Source: Sphingobium yanoikuyae (GTDB lineage: Bacteria; Pseudomonadota; Alphaproteobacteria; Sphingomonadales; Sphingomonadaceae). From it: a stretch of DNA of 64,000 bases. Below are positions 36,034 through 45,560 of the stretch, in pieces. Each line of letters starts with the position of its first letter. The stretch's first letter is position 1. The notes beneath the pieces were generated by a model. That model made no database searches, was not told the origin of the DNA, and saw only the letters and a program-made list of their open reading frames with translations. Both the position numbers and the translations under genes were made by a program. The stretch is from assembly GCF_013001025.1 (NCBI RefSeq), contig NZ_CP053022.1, forward strand, positions 62,001-126,000, read 5' to 3'.

Positions 36034-36828
36034 ATGAGCAAGGGTCAGGTTCTCGTTCTTGGATCGAATGCGACACGGCTCGGTCTGCGTAGCGGCAGTA
36101 CCGCAACGGTCGGTCAGTATCTCAACGAGACGGCAGTCCCCGCGCTGGCACTGCTCGACGCCGGCTATGATATTGTTCTCGCTACGCCCAACGGGACCAA
36201 GCCGCACATCGACGCCGGCTCCGACACGAAGGACCACTTCGGCGGTGATGAGGCGGCATACCAGCGCGCCAAGGACTTCTTCGCCAGCCACCCGGCCATG
36301 AACGACGTCCGCACGCTGAAATCGGTCGTCGACGAGGGTCTGGACGGCTTCGTTGGCGTGTTCGTGCCGGGAGGTCACGCGCCCATTGTCGATCTGATGC
36401 AGGACCGCGATGCGGGCACGATCCTCCGTCACTTCCACGCGACGGCCAAGCCGACCGCGCTCCTCTGCCACGGACCGGTGGTCGTTGTCTCCGCGCTCGA
36501 CGATGCTCCGGCCTTCCGCAAGGCGCTGGAGGAAGGCGATGACGCCGGGGCGGCCGACCTGGCGCGAGACTGGATCTACGCGGGTTACCGCATGACAGTC
36601 TTTTCGGCGAGCGAGGAAAAGATCGCCGAGGAGCAAGTGCTGAAGGGCGAACTCTACTTCGACATGGAAAAGGCGCTGCGGTCGGCCGGTGGCGACGTCT
36701 CTGTCACCGACAAGAACTTCGCTTCGAATGTCGTCGTGGACCGGGAGCTGATCACGGGTCAGAATCCGGCGTCGGACCAAGCCATGGCCGACGCTTTGAT
36801 CGAAGCCCTCGATCGCGCCGCTGCGTGA
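36034..36828 (+). CDS. DJ-1/PfpI superfamily protein (type 1 glutamine amidotransferase-like, Hsp31-like)
   Basis: About 264 aa. The nucleophile-elbow Cys lies in ALLCHGPVVVVSAL, preceded by GVFVPGGHAPIVDL, as in Hsp31/DJ-1 chaperone-glyoxalase/deglycase proteins. ATG 36034 is chosen because GGAGG (36024-36028) stands just upstream; ATG 36022 would place this ribosome-binding site inside the gene. First gene of a rightward run controlled by the divergent LysR protein. Probably protects against reactive carbonyls or other electrophiles. Confidence 0.88.
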   Translation: MSKGQVLVLGSNATRLGLRSGSTATVGQYLNETAVPALALLDAGYDIVLATPNGTKPHIDAGSDTKDHFGGDEAAYQRAKDFFASHPAMNDVRTLKSVVDEGLDGFVGVFVPGGHAPIVDLMQDRDAGTILRHFHATAKPTALLCHGPVVVVSALDDAPAFRKALEEGDDAGAADLARDWIYAGYRMTVFSASEEKIAEEQVLKGELYFDMEKALRSAGGDVSVTDKNFASNVVVDRELITGQNPASDQAMADALIEALDRAAA

Positions 36829-36899
36829 GTACCAGGATGACGGGCGGGGCGCTCAGGATGCGCCCCGCTTCGCATAGAACCATTATGAGGAACGGTACC

Positions 36900-37196
36900 A
36901 TGACCTCCAACGTGAAGATCGTCGCCGTCTTAACCGCCCGTGCGGATACCGTCGACCGCCTGCGCGCTCTGCTCGACGCCATGCTAAAGCCGAGCCGTGC
37001 CGAGCCGGGCAATTTGCGCTACGATCTCTGGCAGGACCAGAGCGATCCGAACCGCTTCGTCCTCGACGAGCTGTACGCGGACGCGGATGCGGTTACCGCC
37101 CACCGCGCGACGCCCCACTTCCAAAACTACCTCTCTCAGATCGGCGATCTGGCTGAGCGCGGCGCGTTCGTCCTCAACCCCGTCTCCGCGACCTAG
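36900..37196 (+). CDS. Antibiotic biosynthesis monooxygenase (ABM) domain protein, YgiN-like
   Basis: 98 aa from ATG 36900 with GAGGA upstream (the frame is open from 36825). A single ABM ferredoxin-like fold: VKIVAVLTARADTVDRLRALLDAML, EPGNLRYDLWQDQSDPNRFVLDELYADADAVTAHRATPHF. Such proteins oxidise quinols or act in redox stress responses. A second ABM gene follows at 38253. Confidence 0.9.
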   Translation: MTSNVKIVAVLTARADTVDRLRALLDAMLKPSRAEPGNLRYDLWQDQSDPNRFVLDELYADADAVTAHRATPHFQNYLSQIGDLAERGAFVLNPVSAT

Positions 37197-37206
37197 GGGT
37201 GCTGCC

Positions 37207-37383
37207 ATGGGCAACCTTAAAGAATGGGTGGGGTCGGCGCTGCTGGCACAACCGTTCTACATAGAGGAGCTGCGGATGATCGGCCTGTTGGCACCTGCGC
37301 TTCGCCTGGGCCTTATGGGCCTCGTTCATCCACGCGGCTACCGCTGGCGCGGGGCCGCGACCCAGCGAAAAATCAACATTTGA
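37207..37383 (+). CDS. Small protein, 58 aa
   Basis: ATG 37207 with AGGGG six bases upstream; MGNLKEWVGSALLAQPFYIEELRM then a hydrophobic stretch IGLLAPALRLGLMGLVHP and a basic end. One possible short membrane segment. It fills the gap between the ABM gene and the SDR gene (18 bp before the latter). No family recognised; it could be a small real protein or leftover coding DNA. Confidence 0.45.
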   Translation: MGNLKEWVGSALLAQPFYIEELRMIGLLAPALRLGLMGLVHPRGYRWRGAATQRKINI

Positions 37384-37401
37384 AGTGAAGGAAACACAAT
37401 C

Positions 37402-38142
37402 ATGACCAAAGGTATCGAAGGCAAGGTTGTTCTCATCACCGGCGGCAGCACCGGCATCGGCGCGGAAACCGCGCGGCTTCTCGCCGAACGCGGTGCGAAG
37501 GTCGCCATCGCCGCACGGCGCAAGGACAAGCTCGACGACGTCGTCGCGCAGATCGCCGAGAACGGCGGAACGGCACGCGCCTATGCGCTCGACGTCACCG
37601 ACAAGTCGGCGGTCCAGTCCGTCGTCGCCGCGATCGTCGCCGACTTCGGCCGTCTCGACGTACTGATCAACAACGCCGGTCTGATGCCGATCCGTCCGAT
37701 GGCCGAGGTCAACACCGACGAGTGGGACCAGATGATCGACGTCAATCTGAAGGGCACGCTCTACGGCATCGCTGCGGCCCTTCCCGGCTTTCTCGAGCAG
37801 GGCAGCGGTCACATCATCAACTTGAGCTCGGTTGCGGGCATCAAGGTCTTCGCACCGGGCGGCACGGTCTATTCCGGCACCAAGTTCGCCGTCAGCGCGA
37901 TCAGCGAGGGCTTGCGCCATGAGGTGGGGGAAAAGGTCCGGGTCACGTCAATCGAGCCTGGAGCTGTCGAAAGCGATTTGAAGTTCACGACCTCTGGCGC
38001 GGCTGCCAAGACGGTGCTGGACTTCTACAAACAGGCCATCCCGGCGGCATCGGTGGCGCGTGCTATCGCGTTCGCTGTCGAACAACCTGATGACGTCGAC
38101 GTCAACGCGATCGTCATCCGGCCGACCGCACAGCAATTCTGA
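37402..38142 (+). CDS. SDR-family oxidoreductase
   Basis: 246 aa, classical short-chain dehydrogenase. NAD(P) motif TGGSTGIG (residues 13-20), NNAG at 90-93, catalytic Ser142/Ser143, Tyr157 and Lys161 (YSGTK). Arg39/Arg40 after beta-2 favours NADPH. Substrate unknown. In context a carbonyl reductase detoxifying aldehydes or ketones is likely. Confidence 0.93.
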   Translation: MTKGIEGKVVLITGGSTGIGAETARLLAERGAKVAIAARRKDKLDDVVAQIAENGGTARAYALDVTDKSAVQSVVAAIVADFGRLDVLINNAGLMPIRPMAEVNTDEWDQMIDVNLKGTLYGIAAALPGFLEQGSGHIINLSSVAGIKVFAPGGTVYSGTKFAVSAISEGLRHEVGEKVRVTSIEPGAVESDLKFTTSGAAAKTVLDFYKQAIPAASVARAIAFAVEQPDDVDVNAIVIRPTAQQF

Positions 38143-38252
38143 TTTCGACCAGGAGGCGGGGCCGCCTGTGCTCCGCCTCATGGGGAACGACCGGCCCGCT
38201 CGTCCGTTACTTTGCCGAATAACATCTGCCCGTTTCACTTGGGGAGTCATTT

Positions 38253-38546
38253 ATGCCCAAACTTGCCCTGTATGTACCACTGAAGGCCAAGCCCGGAAAA
38301 GAGCGTGATGTCGCCAATTTCCTGACCTCGGCATTGCCGCTCGTTCAAGCTGAGGCGGGCACTCTGACCTGGTATGCGATCGAGGAAGGTCCCGGTGCGT
38401 ACGCGATCTTCGATACGTTCGACACAGAGGAGGATCGGCAGGCCCATCTCGACGGCAAGGTTGCTGCCGCATTGATGGACAAGGCAGACGAACTGTTTTC
38501 CGAACCGCCGCAGATTCACAAGTTCACCTTGCTGGCCGCGAAATAG
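38253..38546 (+). CDS. ABM domain protein, second copy
   Basis: 97 aa. PKLALYVPLKAKPGKERDVANFLTSALPLVQAEAGTLTWYAIEEG and YAIFDTFDTEEDRQAHLDGKVAAALM give the complete antibiotic-biosynthesis-monooxygenase fold. GGGGAG at 38239-38244 is the ribosome-binding site. It is not a recent duplicate of the gene at 36900, as the two differ along their length. Confidence 0.9.
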   Translation: MPKLALYVPLKAKPGKERDVANFLTSALPLVQAEAGTLTWYAIEEGPGAYAIFDTFDTEEDRQAHLDGKVAAALMDKADELFSEPPQIHKFTLLAAK

Positions 38547-38656
38547 CGGAAGCAGTCGGCACCCTAGCGCGTCGCTCTCATCGCCCGCGTGGGGGAAACA
38601 CGGGCGCGGCGGCGTGCGTCGAGCGGTTTTCCCCGGACTGGCCACGGAGACACGCC

Positions 38657-39067
38657 ATGCACTCCATCCAGACGCTCGACGCGCGGACGATCATCGATGC
38701 GGGGATCGCGGAGACCGAACGGATTGGCAACCCGACGAACATCGCGGTGGTGGACGCGAGCGGCTGCCTCCTGGCGTTCGCGCGGATGGACGATGCGTGG
38801 CGCGGCAGCGTCGACATCGCGATCGGCAAGGCGTGGACGGCGCGCGCGTTCGACGTCGAGACCAAGGCGCTGGCGAAGCTCGCCCAGCCGGGCGCCGACC
38901 TCTACGGCATCCATGCCTACAACGGCGGCAAGGTGATGATCTTCGCCTGTGGCATGCCGATCAAGGAGGGCGAGACGGTGATCGGCGCGGTGGGCGTGTC
39001 GGGCGGCACCGGCAAGCAGGACGAGAGCATGGCCGAGGCAGCGGCGCAGGCGTTCGCGCGCGGCTGA
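38657..39067 (+). CDS. GlcG/HbpS family heme-binding-like protein
   Basis: 136 aa, full length. Hallmarks are NIAVVDASGCLLAFARMDDAWRGSVDIAIGKAWTARAF and the glycine-rich C-terminus VIGAVGVSGGTGKQDESMAEAAAQAF. HbpS relatives bind heme and sense oxidative stress; GlcG relatives accompany glycolate oxidase. Here it belongs to a redox/electrophile gene run. A GC-rich 300-bp spacer with no gene follows (39068-39365). Confidence 0.9.
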   Translation: MHSIQTLDARTIIDAGIAETERIGNPTNIAVVDASGCLLAFARMDDAWRGSVDIAIGKAWTARAFDVETKALAKLAQPGADLYGIHAYNGGKVMIFACGMPIKEGETVIGAVGVSGGTGKQDESMAEAAAQAFARG

Positions 39068-39365
39068 GCCTTGGAGCGCGGCGCCGCTCAGTCGGCGGCG
39101 GCGCTCGGGCGCCGGGCGTGCCTCCCGCGCGGCGCGGGTCGCCTCCATTTAGCGCGTTATTCGGCTGTTCTGGCCCAGTTATTCAGAAAACCGCAATAAA
39201 TCGATCCTGGGACGGCCATACGGGTAGGAACCTCTCAGATGGCAGAAGGTTCAGGAAACTGAGATCACTTGGAAGGGTGCGATGTCGTCCGCCGTTGCGA
39301 TGGACCGGATCACCAAGCTGTCGATTTGATAACGCGTTGAGAAGAGCTGCGAAAGGAAAAGATCC

Positions 39366-40505
39366 GTGAAAGCTGTCGTGTACAACGGGCCCAAAGATGT
39401 TTCTGTCAGCACCATCGATGATCCCAAGATCGAAAAGCAGACCGATGTTATCATCCGGCTGACCACGACCAATATCTGCGGGTCGGACCTTCACATGTAT
39501 GAGGGCCGTACCAGCTTCGAGAAGGGCAGGGTCTTCGGTCACGAAAACCTTGGCGAGGTCATCGAAGTCGGCTCTGCGGTAGATCGTATCAAGAAGGGCG
39601 ATCGCGTGTGCATGCCGTTCAATGTCGGTTGCGGTTTCTGCGAAAATTGCGAACGCGGTTTGACGGGTTTCTGCCTCACCACCAACCCTGGAACCGCCGG
39701 CGCAGCGTATGGCTTTGCCGAGATGGGTCCGTGGCAAGGTGGTCAGGCCGAGTTGATGCGCGTTCCTTATGCGGACTTCAATTGTCTGAAACTGCCTGAG
39801 GACGCTGAGGAGAAGGAGGATGACTATGTCATGCTCTCCGACATCTTCCCCACCGGTTGGCATGGCGTCGAACTGTCGGGTTTCCTGCCTGGCGAAAGCA
39901 TCGCGATCTACGGCGCCGGTCCGGTCGGTTTGATGGCCGCGCACTCAGCCGAGATCCGCGGTGCCTCTCAGATCTTCGTGGTCGATTCTCACGATGACCG
40001 CCTGAAACTGGCCAAGGCGATGGGCGCTATTCCGATCGACATGCGCAAGGGCGATCCCGCCCAGCAGATCCTTGACGCGACCAGCGGCCTCGGGACCGAC
40101 CGCGGGGTCGAGGCGGTCGGGTATCAGTGTTGCGATCGCCACGGCAAGGAGCGCAGCAACTACACGATGAACTGCCTCGTCAAAAGCACGAAGGCCACCG
40201 GCGGAATCGGCGTCGTCGGCGTGTTCATTCCGGAAGACCCGAACGCGCCCGACGATCTCCAGAAGGAAGGCAAGATGGCGTTCGACTTCGGCAACTTCTG
40301 GTTCAAGGGCCAGAAGATCGGCACCGGCCAGTGCAATGTAAAGCACTACAACCGGCGACTGATGAAGCTTATCGAGCAAGGCCGGGCCAATCCTGCCCAA
40401 ATCATCTCGCACCGACTGCCGCTTGATCAGGCACCAGACGCCTACAAGCATTTTGACGAGCGCGACGCTGGCTGGACGAAGGTCGTGCTCAAGCCGGGCA
40501 CCTGA
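39366..40505 (+). CDS. fdhA: Glutathione-independent formaldehyde dehydrogenase-type zinc alcohol dehydrogenase
   Basis: 379 aa from GTG 39366, with AAAGGAAAA upstream. Catalytic zinc ligands Cys38 (NICGSDLH) and His59-Glu60 (FGHENLG); structural zinc Cys89, Cys92, Cys95, Cys103; Rossmann motif YGAGPVGLMAA. The long form with GVEAVGYQCCDRHG and FWFKGQKIGTGQCNVKHYNRRLM is typical of the Pseudomonas-type FDH / aldehyde dismutase subgroup. It oxidises formaldehyde with NAD without glutathione, supporting an aldehyde detoxification role for the region. Confidence 0.92.
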   Translation: MKAVVYNGPKDVSVSTIDDPKIEKQTDVIIRLTTTNICGSDLHMYEGRTSFEKGRVFGHENLGEVIEVGSAVDRIKKGDRVCMPFNVGCGFCENCERGLTGFCLTTNPGTAGAAYGFAEMGPWQGGQAELMRVPYADFNCLKLPEDAEEKEDDYVMLSDIFPTGWHGVELSGFLPGESIAIYGAGPVGLMAAHSAEIRGASQIFVVDSHDDRLKLAKAMGAIPIDMRKGDPAQQILDATSGLGTDRGVEAVGYQCCDRHGKERSNYTMNCLVKSTKATGGIGVVGVFIPEDPNAPDDLQKEGKMAFDFGNFWFKGQKIGTGQCNVKHYNRRLMKLIEQGRANPAQIISHRLPLDQAPDAYKHFDERDAGWTKVVLKPGT

Positions 40506-40536
40506 CCTTAGTCTTCGACGGAATAGGAAATAAATT

Positions 40537-41106
40537 ATGACTTTGGAAGGCAAATCCATTGCCATTCTGATCGCACCCCGTGGGACGGAAGAACCAGAAT
40601 TCTCGAAGCCCAAGCAAGCTGTCGAGGACGCTGGTGGCAAAGTGACCGTGGTCAGTTTTGAACCGGGCAAGGCTCGCACAGTCAATGGCGATCTTGACGA
40701 GGGCGCCAGCTATACTATCGACAAGACGTTTTCCGAGGTGAAAGCCGACGATTTTGACGGACTTGTTGTGCCCGGAGGGACTGTCGGTGCCGACAAGCTG
40801 CGCGGCAACGTCGAGGCAATTGCTTTCATCCGGGCTTTCTTCGATCAGAAAAAACCTGTTGCGGCTATATGCCATGCACCTTGGACATTGATCGAGGCGG
40901 GCGTGCTTGAGGGTCGCACCTTGACGTCCTACCCGACGCTGAAGGTCGATATCGAGAACGCCGGCGGTGCATGGACCAATGAGGAAGTCGTGGTCGACAA
41001 CGGCCTTGTTACCAGCCGCGATCCCAATGATTTGCCCGCCTTCTGCGCCAAACTCGTTGAGGAAATCGCAGAAGATGTCGGCGCAGCGCCCGCAGCAGGG
41101 AATTAA
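40537..41106 (+). CDS. PfpI/DJ-1 type 1 glutamine amidotransferase-like protease
   Basis: 189 aa, PfpI/YhbO-like. GLVVPGGTVGADKLRGN, then the nucleophile Cys in KPVAAICHAPWTLIEAGVLEGRTLTSY, and GLVTSRDPNDLPAFCAKLVEE at the C-terminus are diagnostic. This subgroup acts as a stress chaperone/deglycase. It follows fdhA by 31 bp on the same strand, probably in one transcript, and is followed by a strong hairpin (41169-41205). Confidence 0.93.
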   Translation: MTLEGKSIAILIAPRGTEEPEFSKPKQAVEDAGGKVTVVSFEPGKARTVNGDLDEGASYTIDKTFSEVKADDFDGLVVPGGTVGADKLRGNVEAIAFIRAFFDQKKPVAAICHAPWTLIEAGVLEGRTLTSYPTLKVDIENAGGAWTNEEVVVDNGLVTSRDPNDLPAFCAKLVEEIAEDVGAAPAAGN

Positions 41107-41168
41107 GGCGGGGCGTTTCGACGAACCATGTGAGGGCCCTCTCCCTGGAGAAGGTCCGCACAAAGCAA

Positions 41169-41205
41169 GCGTGGCGGATGGCCAGCGATTGGCCGTCCGC
41201 CACGC
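41169..41205. terminator. Strong stem-loop between convergent genes
   Basis: A 16-bp arm (GCGTGGCGGATGGCCA, 41169-41184) pairs with 41190-41205 with one G-T position and a 5-nt loop GCGAT. There is no clear T tract. Its place between the converging pfpI-like and uvrA-like genes makes a bidirectional transcription barrier likely. Confidence 0.6.
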
Positions 41206-41362
41206 CGCGTATCACACGAACACGGCGCACCTGACGGGCACCCAAACCCTAAGCCGCGCCAACCGCGGTGACACATCGCCGGCTCCCACTTCCAGATTCG
41301 ACCCAACCCAACGTGTGATTGAGATGCACCTGATCGAACGTGCGTTCGGCCAGATTTACGAC

Positions 41363-44023
41363 CTACAGCGCCGCCTTGAGATAGCGGGCGGTGAGACTGC
41401 CTTCCGCTTCCGCAACGACGCCAGGGACGCCGCTGGCAACGATACGGCCCCCATCTTCCCCGGCCCCCGGTCCCAGGTCGATGATCCAGTCCGCCTGTGT
41501 GATGGCGCGCATGTCATGTTCGACGACTACGACGGTATTGCCGGCTTCTACGAGGCCCCGCAGGTGTCGCATCAGCCGGTCGCCATCGGAGGGGTGAAGT
41601 CCCGAAGTTGGCTCGTCGAGGATGTAGATCGTGTTGCCGCGTTGAGCGCGTTGCAGTTCAGTCGCCAGCTTGATGCGCTGCGCCTCCCCGCCAGACAGCT
41701 CGGTCGCCGGCTGACCGAGCCTCAGATAACCAAGACCGATCTCCCGCAACACGTCGAGGGAGCGCATCACAGATGCCTCGCCAGCGAAGAAATCGCACGC
41801 ATCGTCGACCGTCAGTTCGAGCACCTGGGCGATATTGCGCCCGTTCCATTCGACTTCGAGCGTTTGCGGGTTGTAGCGAGAGCCATGACAGGTCGAGCAC
41901 GGGGCAAAAACGCTCGGCAGGAACAGCAGCTCCACCATGACGTATCCCTCGCCCTCGCACACAGGGCAGCGGCCTTGCGCGACGTTGAACGAGAACCTTC
42001 CCGGGCTGTAGTGCCGCCGGCGGGCGAGCGGCGTATCAGCGAAGATCCGTCGCACATGGTCGAACATGCCGCTGTAGGTGGATAGGTTCGAGCGCGGCGT
42101 GCGGCCGATCGGCTTCTGATCGACCCGCACCAGCCTGCGAACATGCTCCATGCCTGCGACAATGCGTCCTTCAGTGTCGTTCTGCGCAACATCGAGCAGC
42201 GGATCGATATCCTCCTCCTCGGCCACGGGGGAGCCGCCGAGGTGTTCCGTGACGAGCTCGGGCAGCGCCTGACTGACAAGACTGGATTTGCCCGATCCCG
42301 AAACGCCGGTGACAGCGGTGAAGCAGCCGATGGGAAACTCGACGTCGAGACCATGGAGATTGTTCCGCCTGATCCCTTCCAGGCGTAGCCATGCCTTGGC
42401 ATCGCGCGGTGTGTGCTCACTGCGGAGCGGCTCTGCGAACAGGTAGCGGCGGGTGATCGAAGTCTCGACGTTGGCAAGCCCCTCTATCGGCCCGCTGTAG
42501 AGGACTTCACCGCCCTTTTCCCCGGCTCCTGGCCCGACATCGACGAGCCATTCCGCGCGGCGGATCACGTCGAGATCATGTTCGACGACGAACAGGGAGT
42601 TGCCCGCAGCCTTGAGACGCTCGAGGATGGTGAGCAAGGCTTCGCCATCTGCCGGGTGCAACCCTGCCGAAGGTTCGTCAAGCACATAGACCACGCCGAA
42701 AAGCTGTGACGACAATTGCGTGGCAAGCCGCAAGCGCTGCAGCTCTCCGGAGGAAAGCGTCGGCGTGCTGCGGTCGAGCGAAATGTAGCCAAGGCCAAGA
42801 TCGATCAGCGGCTCTAGCCGCTCGATCAATTCGCTGGCAAGGCGTTGGGCGGCGATCCGCTTCTCGTCGGAGAGATTGGGCGTGCGGCGTACGTCGGGCG
42901 CGCTCTTGTGCGCCGAACCTCCTGCCGCGACCCGCCGTTCGACCGCCGCATCGCGGGCCGCCTTGCCGAGGACATGGCTCTTCGGGACCGCCGCGGCGCC
43001 CCCATATTCGCCATGCGCGACTGGCGTGAGCAAGTCCCGGAGTTTCAACACCGTCAGATCGCCGAACTCGGCGATGTCGAGGCCCGCGAACTTTACGGAC
43101 AGGGCTTCGCGCTTCAGGCGCTTGCCGTCGCAGGTCGGGCAATCGCGTCCGATGATGTATTGCGAGACGCGCTTCTTCATCAGCGCGCTTTTCGTGTTGG
43201 CGAAGGTTTCCAGCACATAGCGGCGCGCGCCGGTGAAGGTGCCCTGATAGCTCGGTTCCATGCGGCGCTTCAGCGCCACGCGGGTCTGTTCGGGCGTCAG
43301 GCCCGCATAGACCGGCACCGTCGGCGCCTCGTCGGTAAAGAGAATCCAGTCGCGATCCTTCTTCGGCAGATCGCGCCACGGCGTGTCGACGTTATAGCCG
43401 AGCGACACGAGGATATCGCGCAGATTCTGGCCATGCCATGCCGCCGGCCAAGCGGCGACTGCGCGTTCCCGGATCGTCAGCGTGTCGTCGGGCACCATCG
43501 TTTCTTCGGTCGCGTCATAGACGCGCCCGATGCCGTGACAGGTCGGGCAGGCGCCGGCGACCGTGTTGGGGGAGAAATCCTCCGCATAGAGCATGGGCTG
43601 ATGGCGCGGATATTCGCCGACGCGCGAATAAAGCATTCGCACCAGGCTAGAGAGCGTCGTCACGCTGCCGACCGAGGATCGCGCGTTGGCCGAGCCGCGC
43701 TGCTGCTGCAAGGCGACCGCAGGCGGCAAACCGTCGATCGCGTCGACCTCCGGCACGCCGGCCTGGTCGATCAGGCGACGGGCATAAGGCGCAACCGATT
43801 CCAGATAACGCCGCTGGGCTTCGGCATAAAGGGTGCCGAACGCGAGCGATGACTTGCCCGAGCCCGATATGCCGGTGAACACCACGAAGGCGTTGCGCGG
43901 CACATCGACGTCAACATTTTTGAGGTTATTCTGGCGTGCGCCGCGAATCTGCACGCAAGCGGGCGGCCCCGTATGCCCATGATCGGTGGCCGGCGTCGTC
44001 GCGTGAATATCCTTGCTCTTCAA
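41363..44023 (-). CDS. UvrA-like ABC ATPase (UvrA2 type)
   Basis: 886 aa, somewhat shorter than housekeeping UvrA (about 940). Two ABC ATPase halves: Walker [15 protein letters not shown] and [13 protein letters not shown]; signatures [14 protein letters not shown] and [16 protein letters not shown]. Zinc-finger cysteines lie in CPTCHG, CPTCDGK and CPVCEGEG...CSTCHGSRY. The first segment between Walker A and the zinc finger is short, as in UvrA2-type paralogues that lack the full UvrB-binding insert and are linked to drug or stress resistance. A solitary copy without uvrB/uvrC here, convergent to the detox genes. Confidence 0.88.
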   Translation of the reverse strand: MKSKDIHATTPATDHGHTGPPACVQIRGARQNNLKNVDVDVPRNAFVVFTGISGSGKSSLAFGTLYAEAQRRYLESVAPYARRLIDQAGVPEVDAIDGLPPAVALQQQRGSANARSSVGSVTTLSSLVRMLYSRVGEYPRHQPMLYAEDFSPNTVAGACPTCHGIGRVYDATEETMVPDDTLTIRERAVAAWPAAWHGQNLRDILVSLGYNVDTPWRDLPKKDRDWILFTDEAPTVPVYAGLTPEQTRVALKRRMEPSYQGTFTGARRYVLETFANTKSALMKKRVSQYIIGRDCPTCDGKRLKREALSVKFAGLDIAEFGDLTVLKLRDLLTPVAHGEYGGAAAVPKSHVLGKAARDAAVERRVAAGGSAHKSAPDVRRTPNLSDEKRIAAQRLASELIERLEPLIDLGLGYISLDRSTPTLSSGELQRLRLATQLSSQLFGVVYVLDEPSAGLHPADGEALLTILERLKAAGNSLFVVEHDLDVIRRAEWLVDVGPGAGEKGGEVLYSGPIEGLANVETSITRRYLFAEPLRSEHTPRDAKAWLRLEGIRRNNLHGLDVEFPIGCFTAVTGVSGSGKSSLVSQALPELVTEHLGGSPVAEEEDIDPLLDVAQNDTEGRIVAGMEHVRRLVRVDQKPIGRTPRSNLSTYSGMFDHVRRIFADTPLARRRHYSPGRFSFNVAQGRCPVCEGEGYVMVELLFLPSVFAPCSTCHGSRYNPQTLEVEWNGRNIAQVLELTVDDACDFFAGEASVMRSLDVLREIGLGYLRLGQPATELSGGEAQRIKLATELQRAQRGNTIYILDEPTSGLHPSDGDRLMRHLRGLVEAGNTVVVVEHDMRAITQADWIIDLGPGAGEDGGRIVASGVPGVVAEAEGSLTARYLKAAL

Positions 44024-44598
44024 TTCAGTCTTCTGCCTTATACGCCCGTGCGGTCAGTGGTTCATCACAGTCGGGTAACAGATGAATGCATTTCCGACTC
44101 AATACATCCAACGGCCAGGCTGGCCCGATGTTCGGCACCTTTGAAATATTTTTCCAGCATTAGACAAAGATTACGACAAAACCATTTTTCCCGTTGGGTC
44201 TCGCGACGAGGCCACAGACACTCCGCTGGTAAGCGCCTGGGACAGGCGGCCCTGCACGCACCGGTGAGGCCGGCGACCAAGCGCTTTCCGGCGAAATTGC
44301 GGTCTTCCTGGCGGCTATGCCGCCGGCGGTTTCTCGACGTCTCGCGCTGGCCCGTGAGATGATGCAGGGGCGGCAAGCGACACATCCGGCGCGCGAACTG
44401 GAGGGTGGAGCTGGTCCCGAGCGGCCACCGCCCGAGCGTGGGCGGGAGCGCTGATTCGCATGGGCGGCTGATCTTGCTAAGGGATGCTCCCACTACCATG
44501 TGCTGGAATGTCTTGGAAAATCGAGGGAATTGGCGCTTTCTGTGGTCATAACTTGTTAGAAAAAACGATGCTATTATCTAACAGATAGGAGCATGGAC
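44024..44598. promoter_or_regulatory. 575-bp intergenic region; promoter of the DUF6088 gene
   Basis: No supported gene. Just before the DUF6088 start the inverted repeat GTTAGA (44552-44557) / TCTAAC (44577-44582) encloses a -10-like TATTAT, and AGGAG (44587-44591) is the ribosome-binding site. The arrangement fits autoregulation by an antitoxin-like repressor. The rest is GC-rich spacer. Confidence 0.55.
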
Positions 44599-45213
44599 AT
44601 GTCTGCGGTGGCTGATCGGATTATGAAGCGTGTGCGCGGCAAGGGCCGTGGCTGGGTGTTTACGCCCAAGCAGTTCGTCGACTTCGGTACCCGCGGCTCG
44701 GTCGACATGGCGCTGTCGCGTCTCGCGCATGCCGGCGACATCCGTCGGATCGGCCGCGGTCTCTACGATTATCCCCGCCAGCATGACAAGCTTGGTGCCC
44801 TGAGCCCGGATCCCTGGCAGGTGGCCCAAGCGCTCTCCGCGCAGAGCGGCGATGCGCTCGCCCCGTCGGGAGCGGCGGCGGCCAATAGCCTTGGCTTCTC
44901 GACACAGGTGCCCACCCGGGTAAGTTACGCCACCAGCGGCCGCACCCGCACCGTCAGGGCTGGTGGCTGCCGCGTCACCTTGAGGCACAGCCGCGCGCCG
45001 GTGCTCGATGCGCCGGATTCTGTGAATGCAATCGTCCAGGCGCTCGCGCATCTCGGAAAAGGCAATATCGGCGCGGATGCGGTCGGGCGTATCGCCGCGC
45101 GGCTCGATGATGCCGGTACGCGTGCGCTCGTCGCGGCCCGCCCGGCTATGCCGGGCTGGATGGGTGACGTCGTCCTGAAGATTCAGGCAACGCACGATGA
45201 ACTTTCCCGATAG
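44599..45213 (+). CDS. DUF6088 family (AbiEi-antitoxin-like) protein
   Basis: About 204 aa. ATG 44599 is preferred to 44593 because AGGAG then has normal spacing. The N-terminal winged helix (KGRGWVFTPKQFVDFGTRGSVDMALSRLAHAGDIRRIGRGLYDYPRQ) and the following ANSLGFSTQVPTRVSYATSGRTRTV region match the DUF6088/AbiEi antitoxin fold, usually paired with an AbiEii-type nucleotidyltransferase toxin. No such toxin follows; the next genes are hipBA. The stop region overlaps the first of three palindromes shared with hipB. Confidence 0.8.
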   Translation: MSAVADRIMKRVRGKGRGWVFTPKQFVDFGTRGSVDMALSRLAHAGDIRRIGRGLYDYPRQHDKLGALSPDPWQVAQALSAQSGDALAPSGAAAANSLGFSTQVPTRVSYATSGRTRTVRAGGCRVTLRHSRAPVLDAPDSVNAIVQALAHLGKGNIGADAVGRIAARLDDAGTRALVAARPAMPGWMGDVVLKIQATHDELSR

Positions 45214-45316
45214 GGAAATTTCTGGCATTTCACGCATAACGTCGCTTAAAATACCCCGTTCGGGAAAATTATAACTTGAAATCGTCTGGTCGATCTTATA
45301 TTTCCCGCTCGGGAAA
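45203..45316. promoter_or_regulatory. Three evenly spaced palindromic operators before hipB
   Basis: TTTCCCGATAGGGAAA (45203-45218), TACCCCGTTCGGGAAA (45252-45267) and TTTCCCGCTCGGGAAA (45301-45316) start exactly 49 bp apart. Consensus TTTCCCGNNCGGGAAA. The third lies 10 bp before the hipB start and the first overlaps the DUF6088 stop. HipB proteins bind arrays of such palindromes cooperatively, so these are its likely operators. Confidence 0.85.
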
Positions 45317-45326
45317 GTGAGGTCAT

Positions 45327-45560
45327 ATGCTCGATATGACGATGATCGGCCAGATTGTTCGCGACGAGCGCAAGGAAATGGGGCTGCGCCAGGACGAATT
45401 GGCGGCGGCCAGCGGAGTAGGCTTGCGCTTCATCGTCGAACTTGAGCGCGGCAAGGCAACGGCACAGATTGGCAAGGTGATTACGGTTCTTGCGGCTTTA
45501 GGCTGCGAGCTTCAGATCCGTCGTCCTGACGGGATCGTGATCGCGGGACAGCCAACGTGA
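45327..45560 (+). CDS. hipB: HipB-type XRE-family antitoxin
   Basis: 77 aa, one HTH_3 domain: IVRDERKEMGLRQDELAAASGVGLRFIVELERGKATAQIGKVITVLAALG. It binds the palindromes upstream and neutralises HipA. It overlaps the hipA start by 4 bp (GTGA), giving coupled synthesis. Length and gene order are standard for hipBA. Confidence 0.93.
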   Translation: MLDMTMIGQIVRDERKEMGLRQDELAAASGVGLRFIVELERGKATAQIGKVITVLAALGCELQIRRPDGIVIAGQPT

